Below, piece by piece: positions 55,145 to 63,557 of a DNA stretch of 64,000 nucleotides (its first letter is position 1; every line of letters starts with the position of its first letter). Source of the stretch: Vagococcus xieshaowenii (GTDB lineage Bacteria > Bacillota > Bacilli > Lactobacillales > Vagococcaceae); the NCBI RefSeq assembly GCF_004792515.1, contig NZ_CP038865.1:1558501-1622500 (forward strand), given 5' to 3'. Below the pieces are notes generated by a model, which saw nothing but the letters and a program-made list of their open reading frames with translations, did not search any database and was not told the DNA's origin. Both the position numbers and the translations under genes were made by a program.

Positions 55145-55582
55145 GTGGATGGTAATCAGTATAAACGTATTTTAGTCGCAGTAGATGGCACAGATTCAGC
55201 TGAAAAAGCTTTGAAACAAGGAATCGATATGGCAAAAAAATTCAATGCTGAATTATTTATTGCCCATATCATTGATACAAGGGCCTTTCAAAGTATTTCT
55301 TCTTATGATGAAGAAACCGAGCAAATTGCTAGTGCAATGGCCAATCAAACACTTTCTGAGTATGCGATTCAAGCAAGCAAAGCAGGTGTGTCACAAGTAA
55401 CGACTATCTTACGATACGGAATTCCAAAAAAAGTTTTAGCCTACAACTTAATTGAAGAACACCACATTGATTTAGTCTTACTAGGCAGCACTAATTCAAA
55501 AATGTTTGAAAAAATGTTCCTTGGTTCCTTAAGCAATTATTTAACTAAACATGCCACTTGTGATGTGGTGACAATCGATTAG
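55145..55582 (+). CDS. universal stress protein (UspA family)
   Basis: The 145-residue alpha/beta protein starts with GTG (MDGNQYKRILVAVDGTDSAE) and ends with the nucleotide-binding signature GSTNSKMFEKMFLGSLSNYL. Such proteins bind ATP or other nucleotides and accumulate under stress; the exact role is unknown. It follows a small membrane protein gene and ends at a very strong terminator. Confidence 0.93.
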   Translation: MDGNQYKRILVAVDGTDSAEKALKQGIDMAKKFNAELFIAHIIDTRAFQSISSYDEETEQIASAMANQTLSEYAIQASKAGVSQVTTILRYGIPKKVLAYNLIEEHHIDLVLLGSTNSKMFEKMFLGSLSNYLTKHATCDVVTID

Positions 55583-55596
55583 CCTTTATACAAAAT

Positions 55597-55640
55597 AAAA
55601 AGCATCTTGCCAAATATGATATTTGGCAAGATGCTTTTTT
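55597..55640. terminator. strong terminator after uspA
   Basis: AGCATCTTGCCAAATAT pairs with its exact complement, followed by T6; A tracts on the other side. Confidence 0.93.
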
Positions 55641-55674
55641 CATTATTTTTAGCCTATAACATAGAACACACTTG

Positions 55675-55722
55675 AAGCTTTTTTGGTAATATGGCACGAT
55701 GACGAAAATTACTCAAAAGCTT
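55675..55722. other. stem-loop downstream of pepQ
   Basis: AAGCTTTT-TTG-GTAAT (55675-55690) pairs with ATTAC-TC-AAAAGCTT (55708-55722), enclosed by GAAGC/GGCTTC contacts. There is no U tract, so it is not a plain terminator. Confidence 0.4.
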
Positions 55723-55740
55723 GACGTGGCTTCAATTGCT

Positions 55741-56820
55741 TTATCCTACTATTATCAATTCCTTATTATAATGATTTAGATTCTCATAGCCATCTTCTGT
55801 GGCAATAATTAAATCTTCAATGCGGACACCGATATCGCCTTGAATGTAGATACCTGGTTCGATTGAAAAGATGTTGCCTGGTTCTACTACACGATCGTTA
55901 GCGGCTGAAACATCTCCTGCTTCATGACACTCGATACCAATAAAATGACCTGTACGATGAGTAAAGTACTCACCATAACCTTTTTCGGTAATATAATCAC
56001 GCGCTGCAGCATCAATTTCACTAAATTTCACGCCTGGTTTGACCATTTCAATTGCACGTTTATTTGCTTCTAATACAATCTCATAAATGTCACGATGACG
56101 ATCAGAGACTTCTTTATAAAAGACAGTACGTGTCATATCTGAACAGTAGTTATCTTTTACACCACCGATATCAATAATCACAGCATCCCCTGGCTTAACG
56201 CGATCTTCATTCGTTTCATGATGAGGATCCGCTCCATTTGCACCATACGCAACAATCGGTTCAAAGGCCATGCCAGAATTGCCTAATTCTTTGTATATTT
56301 CGGCTAATTTTTCAGTCATTTCTAACTCTGTCAACTCTTCTGGTAATAAGTTAATTAATCGTCCTACTGCTTCGTCGTTGTCACGAGAAGCTGCACGCAT
56401 CAATTCTTTTTCCTCTTCTGTCTTATGAGCACGAACATCATCCATAATTTCAGAGCCTAACACAAACTCACTCACTTCTTTTCCTGTTTGTTGCATTAAT
56501 GCTAATAAGAACTTGGCAGGCCATATTTTATCGACCCCAATTTTTCCATTTTCTAAATGACTAGCCACTATTTCAATGCCATTATCTACATCATCAATAT
56601 AGACAATCTCAATCCCTAACGCACGTTTGATTTGGAACATTTTGTTCACAATTAAAGCATGCTTACCATCTTCACGAATGATCAATGCCAATAAACGCTC
56701 CCCAGCGTGAATCCATTCAGATGTTAAATAAAAAATAGCTGCAGGATCACTTACAATGATTTGACTAACCTGTCGTTCCTTCATCAATTCTAAGACATTT
56801 GATAAACGTTCTTGTTTCAT
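55741..56820 (-). CDS. pepQ: Xaa-Pro dipeptidase/aminopeptidase P family (PepQ-like)
   Basis: The 359-residue M24 protein has a creatinase-like N-domain and a pita-bread catalytic domain with metal ligands in IIDIGGVKDNYCSDMTRTVF (two Asp), RTGHFIGIECHEAGD (His), IEPGIYI (Glu) and VRIEDLI (Glu). It hydrolyses Xaa-Pro bonds. Length and motifs fit lactic acid bacterial PepQ. GGGAGGAAAG precedes the ATG. Single gene. Confidence 0.93.
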   Translation of the reverse strand: MKQERLSNVLELMKERQVSQIIVSDPAAIFYLTSEWIHAGERLLALIIREDGKHALIVNKMFQIKRALGIEIVYIDDVDNGIEIVASHLENGKIGVDKIWPAKFLLALMQQTGKEVSEFVLGSEIMDDVRAHKTEEEKELMRAASRDNDEAVGRLINLLPEELTELEMTEKLAEIYKELGNSGMAFEPIVAYGANGADPHHETNEDRVKPGDAVIIDIGGVKDNYCSDMTRTVFYKEVSDRHRDIYEIVLEANKRAIEMVKPGVKFSEIDAAARDYITEKGYGEYFTHRTGHFIGIECHEAGDVSAANDRVVEPGNIFSIEPGIYIQGDIGVRIEDLIIATEDGYENLNHYNKELIIVG

Positions 56821-56863
56821 TATTCTTTCCTCCCTTTCTAAATCCGTCCCTTAATTTTATCAC

Positions 56864-56902
56864 AAAAAGAAAAGGACTGTGTCAAAATCGCACAATCCTT
56901 TT
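56864..56902 (-). terminator. terminator of the amino-acid permease gene
   Basis: AAAAGGATTGTG pairs with CACAGTCCTTTT (one G-U), followed by CTTTTTGTG leftward. Confidence 0.85.
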
Positions 56903-56909
56903 ATATAAA

Positions 56910-58247
56910 TTATATACTTGTTTTTTTATAGTAAACATAACCCGCTAAACAAAATAGGAAACAAAAAACAATAAAAATAGGCACATAAACGGGGTTGGTA
57001 ATCACACCACCTACAATAATCATGATACTTCCTATAATACCAAATAGTGGACAAATTAATCCTTTGAAGACACTTTTGATTTCTTTAGCTAGATACATAC
57101 GGATAACCTGAAGATAAAGTACTGGGTAACATACATAGCCAAATACGATTGCAATTTCACTAATATCACTACCAGGGAGTAAATTTAGCTTTTGCGTCAC
57201 GTAATGAATCAACATCCATACCAACGCCAATATAAGCGATAATACAAAGGATGCTTTAGATAACTTTTTCTTTGGATCGATTTGAGCAATTTTTTTTGAC
57301 CCTGGCATCATGTTTTTACTAGCTAGCGCTTGAGGCATTCGAATATTTCCCATAGTCAAACCATTAATCACTCCTACAACCGATATCACAACAAATAGTG
57401 TAATTAATACCGCTCCTGTCTTACCAAGTAACGCTTGTCCTACTTGATAAATAGCTTGATCTCCCACAGATAAAATATAATCCGATCCTAGAATGTTATT
57501 TAATCCAACAAAATATAAGACATACGCCGTTAACACAATGAGTGGCCCAATTAATAGTGCAAGAGGCATATTACGTTTTGAATCTTTTACTTCATGACTA
57601 ATAGTCGTCGTGATATTCCATCCATCATAAGAAAAGGCTACCGGAGCCAGTGCGGCTAGCCACGCAAAACCTCCCACTGATTTCACTTCCACAGCTGTTT
57701 GTGCAACTACATCTGGACGCCAAAATAACCCAAGAATTGCAATCCCAATTAATGGAATTAGTTTAACAAACGTCGTTAACTCCTGAAATTTCCCACCGAT
57801 TTTAGATGACCAATAATTCATTCCAAAAATAACAACTAAGTACAACGTCCCTACTAAAACTTCCTTTTCTAAACTAGCATCGATACCAAGCATAATAAGT
57901 GTATAAACACCTGCTACCCAAGACACAACGACTGTAATAGTTGGCACATATAAAAAGGTTTGAAACCAACCAAACGCACTTGCAACATGACTCGAAACAA
58001 ATTCTTCATAGTAAGCCACCATTCCACCACTACGATTTGTTCTAATGGCTAATTCAGACAAACTCAAGCTTCCAAAAATAATACTAAAAGCTCCCAAACA
58101 CAATACGACGACACCTAATGTCACGCTTCCACCTGTATAACGTAAGATATCATCGGCTTTAAAAAATATTCCTGATCCAATACAAATTCCCACAATCATC
58201 GTAATTGCAGTCATTAGACCATACTGATGTTGATTTTCTTTCTCCAT
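56910..58247 (-). CDS. APC family amino acid permease/exchanger (LAT/SteT-like)
   Basis: The 445-residue protein has twelve hydrophobic segments and the APC signature IVGICIGSGIFFKADDILRY in TM1 with FSYDGWN in TM6. It is closest in pattern to LAT-type exchangers such as Bacillus SteT (serine/threonine exchange). The substrate is not predictable. Single gene with own terminator. Confidence 0.88.
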   Translation of the reverse strand: MEKENQHQYGLMTAITMIVGICIGSGIFFKADDILRYTGGSVTLGVVVLCLGAFSIIFGSLSLSELAIRTNRSGGMVAYYEEFVSSHVASAFGWFQTFLYVPTITVVVSWVAGVYTLIMLGIDASLEKEVLVGTLYLVVIFGMNYWSSKIGGKFQELTTFVKLIPLIGIAILGLFWRPDVVAQTAVEVKSVGGFAWLAALAPVAFSYDGWNITTTISHEVKDSKRNMPLALLIGPLIVLTAYVLYFVGLNNILGSDYILSVGDQAIYQVGQALLGKTGAVLITLFVVISVVGVINGLTMGNIRMPQALASKNMMPGSKKIAQIDPKKKLSKASFVLSLILALVWMLIHYVTQKLNLLPGSDISEIAIVFGYVCYPVLYLQVIRMYLAKEIKSVFKGLICPLFGIIGSIMIIVGGVITNPVYVPIFIVFCFLFCLAGYVYYKKTSI

Positions 58248-58387
58248 GACCTGTCTCCTAATTTTATAGATAGGTGAAATTATAACACATATTAGATGGC
58301 GAAACAGTATCTTTCATGAAAAAAACATACCTTTAATCCTCAACTTTAATCATAAACAAACTTCGGTAAATATAACACAAGTGATAC

Positions 58388-59050
58388 TTACCATTTCAAT
58401 TGAGATGTCTTACCTGAATTCTCATATATTAACTCTTTTTGTGAGGCAGGGATGTTCAACTGATAATAAATTGGACCAATATTAGGGTAAAAACCCGCTT
58501 TGGTAAATGCCTTATCTTTTAATACATAAGTATACGCAAAAATTTCTGGTTCTTCTACCCCTTCATCAAAGTGAAGCAACGCTGAATCTAATGAGACATT
58601 ATAAACCGTATGATAAAATTTAATATAGCAAACGGGATCATTTTTTCCTAAATAGTCTAAATGATCCCTCACAACCACTTCTTCTCTCTCATACAGAACA
58701 AACGAATTAAGCGCCTCAATGTGTTTTATTTTTGGCGTTATTTTGGTCATCTCATGATTTTTATCACCTACTAGTAAACTCTTTTCAAATTTTTGTGTGA
58801 CATAAGGAATTTTTTCTATATTATCGAGGTAAAAATGATACCTTTTTACTTTGACCATTATATAAACACTCAAAGATAACATTACTACTAAACAACTACT
58901 AATGGTTTGTTTAGCTTGTTTAGGATGACTTTTAATAAAGTATAGCAAGCAAAAAATAATCACAAATAAAAAACACAACATCAACAAAACCAGCCAAGCC
59001 AATTGTTGTTTAACAAAAACCTCACCATCTAACCACATCTGAACATCCAT
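58388..59050 (-). CDS. membrane protein of unknown function (220 aa)
   Basis: ATG 59050 (MDVQMWLDGE) follows GAGGTGG; the frame is open further but without such a site. Two transmembrane segments (about 17-37 and 48-66) precede a 150-residue soluble part without a recognised domain (HIEALNSFVLYEREEVVVRD). The topology suggests an outward-facing or cytosolic C-terminus. It is about 106 bases downstream of the MBL gene, behind a terminator. Confidence 0.65.
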   Translation of the reverse strand: MDVQMWLDGEVFVKQQLAWLVLLMLCFLFVIIFCLLYFIKSHPKQAKQTISSCLVVMLSLSVYIMVKVKRYHFYLDNIEKIPYVTQKFEKSLLVGDKNHEMTKITPKIKHIEALNSFVLYEREEVVVRDHLDYLGKNDPVCYIKFYHTVYNVSLDSALLHFDEGVEEPEIFAYTYVLKDKAFTKAGFYPNIGPIYYQLNIPASQKELIYENSGKTSQLKW

Positions 59051-59117
59051 CAATTGCCACCTCTTTTCCCTTTGTACTGATAATAAAATTATAGGATGAT
59101 TAATGAACAAAAGAAAC

Positions 59118-59150
59118 AAAAAAACCTCTAGCGTTATTAGCTAAAGGTTT
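59118..59150 (-). terminator. terminator of the MBL hydrolase gene
   Basis: AAACCT-TAGC pairs with GCTA-AGGTTT, followed by T7 leftward. Confidence 0.9.
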
Positions 59151-59156
59151 CAAGTC

Positions 59157-59780
59157 TTAATTAAAAAACGGATTATGTGCTTGCTCAAAACCAATCGTAC
59201 TTGGTCCACGGTGTCCTGGGTAGATAGTATAATGCTCTGGCAAAGTGAACAATTTTGTTCGAATACCTGATAATAACGTATCACTGTCACCTGTAGGTAA
59301 ATCAGTTCGACCCACACTTCCAGCAAACAATGCATCTCCTGTGACAACAAAATCTGCCTCTGGAAAGACAAAACTCACGCCACCATGAGAATGACCTGGT
59401 GTGTATAAGACATCAAATTTCATATCACCGATTTCATAAGAACGCTCTTCTAATTCAACTTCTGCTGGTTCACACACAATACTTGCCATTGGACGTAATC
59501 CTGATAGGTTCAATTTATCATCCTGTAGCCAAGCTTGTTCCAATGGATGAACAGATACTGGAATATCATATGTTTGACGTATTTCTTCCAATGCACCAAT
59601 ATGATCATAGTGTGTATGCGTTAATAAAATAGCAACGGGTTGACGACCAATCTCCTCTACTTTTGCTTTGATACGATCCGCATCTTCACCTGGATCAACG
59701 ATAATCATTGAGTGTTCATTATAAATAAAGTAACAGTTTGCTTCAACTGGTCCAGTTGTCATACCTTGAATTTCAATCAT
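59157..59780 (-). CDS. MBL-fold metallohydrolase (YqgX/glyoxalase II-like)
   Basis: The 207-residue metallo-beta-lactamase fold protein carries THTHYDHIG (about 54-62), the later His in YTPGHSHGG, Asp in VVTGDALFAGSVGRTDLP and the terminal YPGHRGPSTIG. The sequence fits the YqgX branch of hydroxyacylglutathione hydrolase-like thioesterases. The substrate is unknown since glutathione use is not established. Single gene. Confidence 0.92.
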   Translation of the reverse strand: MIEIQGMTTGPVEANCYFIYNEHSMIIVDPGEDADRIKAKVEEIGRQPVAILLTHTHYDHIGALEEIRQTYDIPVSVHPLEQAWLQDDKLNLSGLRPMASIVCEPAEVELEERSYEIGDMKFDVLYTPGHSHGGVSFVFPEADFVVTGDALFAGSVGRTDLPTGDSDTLLSGIRTKLFTLPEHYTIYPGHRGPSTIGFEQAHNPFFN

Positions 59781-59860
59781 TTAATTAACTCCTTTAATTC
59801 AATTTTTCAACTAATTACTCTGATTATAACGCAAAAATCTTAGAGAACCAACCGATTAAA

Positions 59861-60616
59861 CTAGTAAGATGTATAATGTAGAATAATCTCTTTTAGTAAT
59901 TCCGTACCGCCTACAAACGTTCTTGAATCATAGTATTCGATGAAATCAGGCGTAAAAGTATACAATTGTGCCAAACCAGCATGTGACTCTTTTGAATAGT
60001 TGCCCCACGCAAGACTAATCCACGCTTTGTGTCTCTCAAAAATAGTCTTTGCAACATCTGATGGAATCAACAGTGTTTGATTATTTTTTAGTAACACTAA
60101 TAACTCAGCTTCATTGGATTGCCACGTTTGATAGTCCGCTTCACTTAAATTTAATAATTGCTCTTTTGATAAATCAACTGCCAATTCACCATACTTTTCT
60201 CGCGCCTCTTGACCATAAATTTGGTCTTGGTCTATGACCTCTTTTTTGAATGCTTCAAATTTTTGCCTATCACTCATCTCAATCGCTCCTTCTTTTTCTT
60301 GAATAAAATCATCCACCAATCGCAACAAATCATCTAACTCCGCTTTTTTTGCTAGCAATGATACACGATGTTCTTTTAATAATGCTAGATAGTCTAAACT
60401 TGGATCCTCCAAAACCTTCTGTATTTCCTTAAGCGGTAACCCTAACTCTTTCAAAAATAACAAATGTTGCATCCTCTCAACTTCCGCATGTCCGTATATT
60501 CGGTAACCAGACTCATTCACATAACCAGGCTTCAATAACCCAATCTCATCATAGTGACGCAACGCCCTAGCCGTCACCCCCGTCAACTCCGCAAATTCCT
60601 TAATCAAATACTCCAT
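59861..60616 (-). CDS. MerR family regulator with TipAS-like ligand domain (251 aa)
   Basis: ATG 60616 follows ATAGGAGGTG; an upstream open frame is not used. The N-terminal MerR domain (about 1-70; FAELTGVTARALRHYDEIGL and GYRIYGHAEVERM) and coiled coil (about 75-108) precede a TipAS domain (about 125-250), which in TipA, Mta and SkgA relatives binds drugs. It would activate its own promoter, which has a dyad typical of this class. Likely a drug-responsive activator; its targets are not in the window. Confidence 0.92.
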   Translation of the reverse strand: MEYLIKEFAELTGVTARALRHYDEIGLLKPGYVNESGYRIYGHAEVERMQHLLFLKELGLPLKEIQKVLEDPSLDYLALLKEHRVSLLAKKAELDDLLRLVDDFIQEKEGAIEMSDRQKFEAFKKEVIDQDQIYGQEAREKYGELAVDLSKEQLLNLSEADYQTWQSNEAELLVLLKNNQTLLIPSDVAKTIFERHKAWISLAWGNYSKESHAGLAQLYTFTPDFIEYYDSRTFVGGTELLKEIILHYTSY

Positions 60617-60652
60617 ACAACCACACCTCCTATCTGACAAATTAAACAATAA

Positions 60653-60673
60653 ACTATGACATAACGTCAAGGT
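60653..60673 (-). promoter_or_regulatory. MerR-type operator/promoter
   Basis: The leftward strand reads ACCTTGAC-GTTAT-GTCATAGT, an imperfect dyad with core TGAC-N5-GTCA. TTGACG acts as the -35 and a TTAATT-like -10 follows after about 19 bases, the long spacer usual for MerR activators. Confidence 0.6.
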
Positions 60674-60680
60674 AAAGAAC

Positions 60681-60800
60681 AAAGTGCTTGAGAACGCGTT
60701 AAGCTCCGATAAAAATCATTAAATACGAAGAAAATATTAAAAATATTTTTGAGAGTATTTAGATTTTTCTGAGGAGTTGCGTTCAAAAGCCGGATTACAC
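60681..60800. repeat. hairpin repeat unit 1
   Basis: Pairs: GAACGC/GCGTTC (60692-60697 with 60779-60784), CTCC/GGAG (60704-60707 with 60773-60776), AAAAATC/GATTTTT (60711-60717 with 60762-60768), AAATAC/GTATTT (60721-60726 with 60755-60760) and AAAATATT/AATATTTT (60731-60738 with 60742-60749). Confidence 0.85.
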
Positions 60801-60921
60801 AAAGTGCTTGAATGTGCGTTTATCCCCGAAAAATAATGATAACCATTCAAAAATAGCTTCTCATATTTTTGAAATGGGGAGAATTATTTTCGAGGGGATG
60901 CTCATGAAAGCCGAATTACAC
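60801..60921. repeat. hairpin repeat unit 2
   Basis: Pairs: ATCCCC/GGGGAT (60822-60827 with 60894-60899), GAAAA-TAAT/ATTATTTTC (60828-60837 with 60883-60891), CCATT/AATGG (60843-60847 with 60873-60877) and CAAAAATA/TATTTTTG (60848-60855 with 60864-60871). Confidence 0.85.
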
Positions 60922-61042
60922 AAAGTGCTTGAGGTTGCGGTTAACTTCCGAGCAATAAGCGCAGGACGACGAAAATATTACAAATATTTTTGAGAGGCCT
61001 GACATATTGCTGAGGAAGTTGCAACCGAAAGCCGGATTACAC
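60922..61042. repeat. hairpin repeat unit 3
   Basis: Pairs: GGTTGC/GCAACC (60933-60938 with 61021-61026), AACTTCC/GGAAGTT (60943-60949 with 61014-61020), AGCAATA/TATTGCT (60951-60957 with 61005-61011; the last base is shared with a neighbour loop) and AAAATATT/AATATTTT (60972-60979 with 60983-60990). Confidence 0.85.
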
Positions 61043-61091
61043 AAAGTGCTTGAGAGATTGCAACTCTGAAAAATAAGACAGATTGCAAAAA
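61043..61091. repeat. hairpin repeat unit 4, short or truncated
   Basis: After the linker, TTGCAA-C-TCTG pairs with CAGA-TTGCAA around an A-rich loop. The unit then meets the ppsR terminator. Confidence 0.65.
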
Positions 61092-61116
61092 AAGAAGCTG
61101 AGTCCCCTCAACTTCT
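61087..61116 (-). terminator. terminator of ppsR
   Basis: GAAGTTGAG pairs with CTCAGCTTC (one G-U), loop GGGA, followed by T7 leftward. It overlaps the last codons of ppsR. Confidence 0.85.
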
Positions 61117-61917
61117 TCTACCTAGTTTCTCTTCTATCTCCGCTGCTACTTCTTCAATCGAACGTTTGTCGGTTGAAATCAGTTGTGCTCCAACTTTTTC
61201 AAAGACTTCATGTGCATAGCGCAACTCTTGTTCAATTCGCTCCAAATTAGCGTAGCTACTATCTTCATTCAAACCTAAATAATCTAACCGAGCTTTACGC
61301 ACTTCCAAAATGGATTCTGGATTACCTACCAAACCAAATATTTTTTCTTTAGGCACATTGAATAATTGCTCTGGCAACGCGACTTCCGGGATCAACGGTA
61401 AGTTCGCGACTTTATATGATTTAACGGCTAAATACATACTCAGTGGTGTTTTAGCTGAACGTGACACTCCTAAAATTAAAATATCTGCTTTTTCAAACCC
61501 ATTGGGATCTTTTCCATCGTCATATTTCTCAGCAAATTCAATAGCTGTCACACTCGATAATTGACGTTCAGGGAGTGTATAAATAGCACCAGGCTCTTCT
61601 TTTGAGACTATCCCTGTTTGACTAGTAATTAATTGTGTAAGTGGCGACATTAAATCCACAAAACCAAGACCTGTTCGTTTAGCAAAAGCATGTGCACATG
61701 ATAATAGTTCTTGGTTAACCAATGTGGCAACAACAATTGCTTTACTCTTGAGCGCCCCTCTTAACACAAACTTCAAATCATCTTCGTGGGTAACAAAAGC
61801 AAAACGTCTCACTTCTAACTCGAGTTCTTGATAAAACTGCGCCTCAACTGCCGAAACAATTTTTTGGGCAGATTCGCCAACTGAATCCGAAATAATATAA
61901 ACCAATACTTTTTTCAT
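61108..61917 (-). CDS. ppsR: pyruvate,phosphate dikinase regulatory protein (kinase/pyrophosphorylase, DUF299)
   Basis: ATG 61917 (MKKVLVYIISDSVGESAQKI) follows AAGGGG; 269 residues. The P-loop-like GVSRSAKTPLSMYLAVKSYK and later ERIEQELRYAHEVFEKVGAQ fit the DUF299 family. These bifunctional proteins switch PPDK or PEP synthase off and on by ADP-dependent phosphorylation and Pi-dependent dephosphorylation. The target kinase is not in the window. Confidence 0.9.
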   Translation of the reverse strand: MKKVLVYIISDSVGESAQKIVSAVEAQFYQELELEVRRFAFVTHEDDLKFVLRGALKSKAIVVATLVNQELLSCAHAFAKRTGLGFVDLMSPLTQLITSQTGIVSKEEPGAIYTLPERQLSSVTAIEFAEKYDDGKDPNGFEKADILILGVSRSAKTPLSMYLAVKSYKVANLPLIPEVALPEQLFNVPKEKIFGLVGNPESILEVRKARLDYLGLNEDSSYANLERIEQELRYAHEVFEKVGAQLISTDKRSIEEVAAEIEEKLGRRS

Positions 61918-61978
61918 GACAAACACCCCTTGCATTCATTCTTAGCAATTATTATACCTAAGTGATTAGCATTTGACT

Positions 61979-62194
61979 CTAAACTTGCTTATCTTCCTGT
62001 TCGTATGACAACAAATCCCCTGGCTGACAATCCAATGCTTCACAAATTTTTTCTAACGTTGAAAAGCGAATCGCTTTTGCTTTTCCGTTTTGTAAAATAG
62101 ATAAGTTATCCGGGGTAATACCAATTTTTTCTGCTAGTTCACTAGATGATACATGATATTTTGTCATGAGATCGTTCAGGTTTATTTTAATCAT
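61979..62194 (-). CDS. small XRE-family regulator (YozG-like, 71 aa)
   Basis: A compact helix-turn-helix (LMTKYHVSSSELAEKIGITP then NLSILQNGKAKAIRFSTLEK) covers nearly the whole protein, which ends in an acidic tail. This type is usually encoded beside a DUF2975 membrane protein, as here (16 bases). It is the third gene of a CPBP-DUF2975-XRE operon and probably controls it. Confidence 0.9.
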   Translation of the reverse strand: MIKINLNDLMTKYHVSSSELAEKIGITPDNLSILQNGKAKAIRFSTLEKICEALDCQPGDLLSYEQEDKQV

Positions 62195-62210
62195 TTTTAA
62201 TTTCTCCTAA

Positions 62211-62783
62211 CTATATCGTTAAATCATGTTCCTCTTGAAGTGCAACGCCTTTTTTAAAAAGCAAATAAAAAATAAATAGTAGACACGGCTCCATAATAAA
62301 CTCTATCCACTCAGACATTTTACTATTCATATCACTATAGGCTTCAAAATATTGATATAATAACTGATCTGCACAAAAATTAAACACCATAATAGTCAAT
62401 GAAGAGAGAATAGACAAAATCAAAATACTTTTAAACCTCTTCACATTGATTTGAGTAAATAATCTCCCTTGTAGTGTTGAATGGATAGCCAGTCGAATAT
62501 TATGGATGGTCATAATAATTAAAGGAAGTAAAATCACTAGCTCAATTGTAGTCAGTCGATTATACGCCGCAACAGGAAACTCTGCAATTTGTTCGGGCGT
62601 AATGGACCAACCATACTTATAGCTGTAAAGCGTCTTGATAAATGAGGCGTCTAACACCATACTGTTAGCCGGTCGAATAAAACCATAAAACAACTCACAT
62701 ACAACTAACACGAGCAATATGATAAGTAACCATTTTATTCCGATTAATAGTTTATCCACAATTTTTAAACTAACTTCTTTCAT
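62211..62783 (-). CDS. DUF2975 membrane protein (190 aa)
   Basis: Four transmembrane helices (about 12-32, 72-92, 112-132, 155-175) and the family pattern LLPLIIMTIHNIRLAIHSTL identify it. Function is unknown; DUF2975 proteins are regularly paired with a small XRE regulator. It lies between the CPBP protease and the XRE gene. Confidence 0.85.
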   Translation of the reverse strand: MKEVSLKIVDKLLIGIKWLLIILLVLVVCELFYGFIRPANSMVLDASFIKTLYSYKYGWSITPEQIAEFPVAAYNRLTTIELVILLPLIIMTIHNIRLAIHSTLQGRLFTQINVKRFKSILILSILSSLTIMVFNFCADQLLYQYFEAYSDMNSKMSEWIEFIMEPCLLFIFYLLFKKGVALQEEHDLTI

Positions 62784-62815
62784 CCAGTTGTTCCTCTTTC
62801 TTTTTGGTTACGTGA

Positions 62816-63526
62816 TTAATGTGTTGCTAACATCATCACCGTTGCTAAGGTATTCCCTATAAAATGAATAAACATAGAACAACGCAAGTCTTTTGTACAC
62901 ATATACGTTGCACCTAATACCCATCCTGAACTAGCATAGACTAGCAACGCCGGGGTGAACGACGCTTCATGCAATAACCCAAAAACAAGCCCCGAAAAAA
63001 AGACGGCTAAAACATTCATGTAGTTATTTTTCACATTAAAAAAATAATTAAAGAAAAAACCTCTAAAAATATATTCTTCTGTAATGGGTGCAAACACACA
63101 GGTCATTAAGGAAATCGTAAGAGGAATGGCTCTAAAACTTTCTTCAATTAATTGTTGATTCTCAGGTGAATCATTCATTGGAAACAATCCCTGAATAACA
63201 TAATCTAAAACAAAATAAGCAACCAACATAACCAGTGTCACTATTATTTTTTTCTTTTTGCTTACAACAGATTGGCCAAACTGATTGGGGTTATGCTGCT
63301 CTAGCTGTTTGCGATAACGAATAACAAAAAATAATGCCACTAAAATCGTCATAACAACCATCGCTTGAAACGCTTGATAATCCGTCATAACTGCTGGGAA
63401 ATCTACATCTCCCTCAGCCAAAATAATTGGAATTTCAGCTATCGTCATGACAATAAAGAACAAGCCTATAAAGAAAACACTTTTAATATAATGAAGAATC
63501 CCATATCCTATCTGCTTAACGCTCAT
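62816..63526 (-). CDS. CPBP family intramembrane glutamic endopeptidase (236 aa)
   Basis: ATG 63526 follows AAAGGAGTG. Seven or so transmembrane helices carry the CPBP motifs: ITEEYIFRGFFFNYF (EExxxR), FGLLHEASF (FxxxH) and HFIGNT (HxxxN), so the active site is complete. Related Gram-positive proteins give bacteriocin self-immunity or process prenylated or membrane peptides. It is the first gene of the operon. Confidence 0.9.
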   Translation of the reverse strand: MSVKQIGYGILHYIKSVFFIGLFFIVMTIAEIPIILAEGDVDFPAVMTDYQAFQAMVVMTILVALFFVIRYRKQLEQHNPNQFGQSVVSKKKKIIVTLVMLVAYFVLDYVIQGLFPMNDSPENQQLIEESFRAIPLTISLMTCVFAPITEEYIFRGFFFNYFFNVKNNYMNVLAVFFSGLVFGLLHEASFTPALLVYASSGWVLGATYMCTKDLRCSMFIHFIGNTLATVMMLATH

Positions 63527-63557
63527 TACTAACACTCCTTTAAAAAACGGACTTTAA

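Larger units (their letters stand above)
60679..61083. repeat. tandem array of about 120-bp hairpin repeats (3 full units and 1 short unit)
   Basis: The linker ATTACACAAAGTGCTTGA recurs (AAAGTGCTTG at 60681, 60801, 60922 and 61043; the first copy lacks its left half). Spacing is 120, 121 and 121 bases. Between linkers each unit holds a long imperfect palindrome. The arms differ among units yet stay complementary. The array fills the gap between the MerR-type gene and the ppsR terminator. No gene, promoter or T tract is seen inside. Strand and function are unknown. Confidence 0.85.

Noticed and set aside
60808-60993. 61-codon open frame inside the hairpin array
   Set aside because: It crosses unit boundaries, has no ribosome binding site and the other units do not keep the frame.
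60679-61083. CRISPR array or integron attC/VCR-like sites
   Set aside because: Repeats are too long and far apart for CRISPR, spacers are palindromic, and no cas genes occur. The attC core GTTRRRY/RYYYAAC and gene cassettes are absent.
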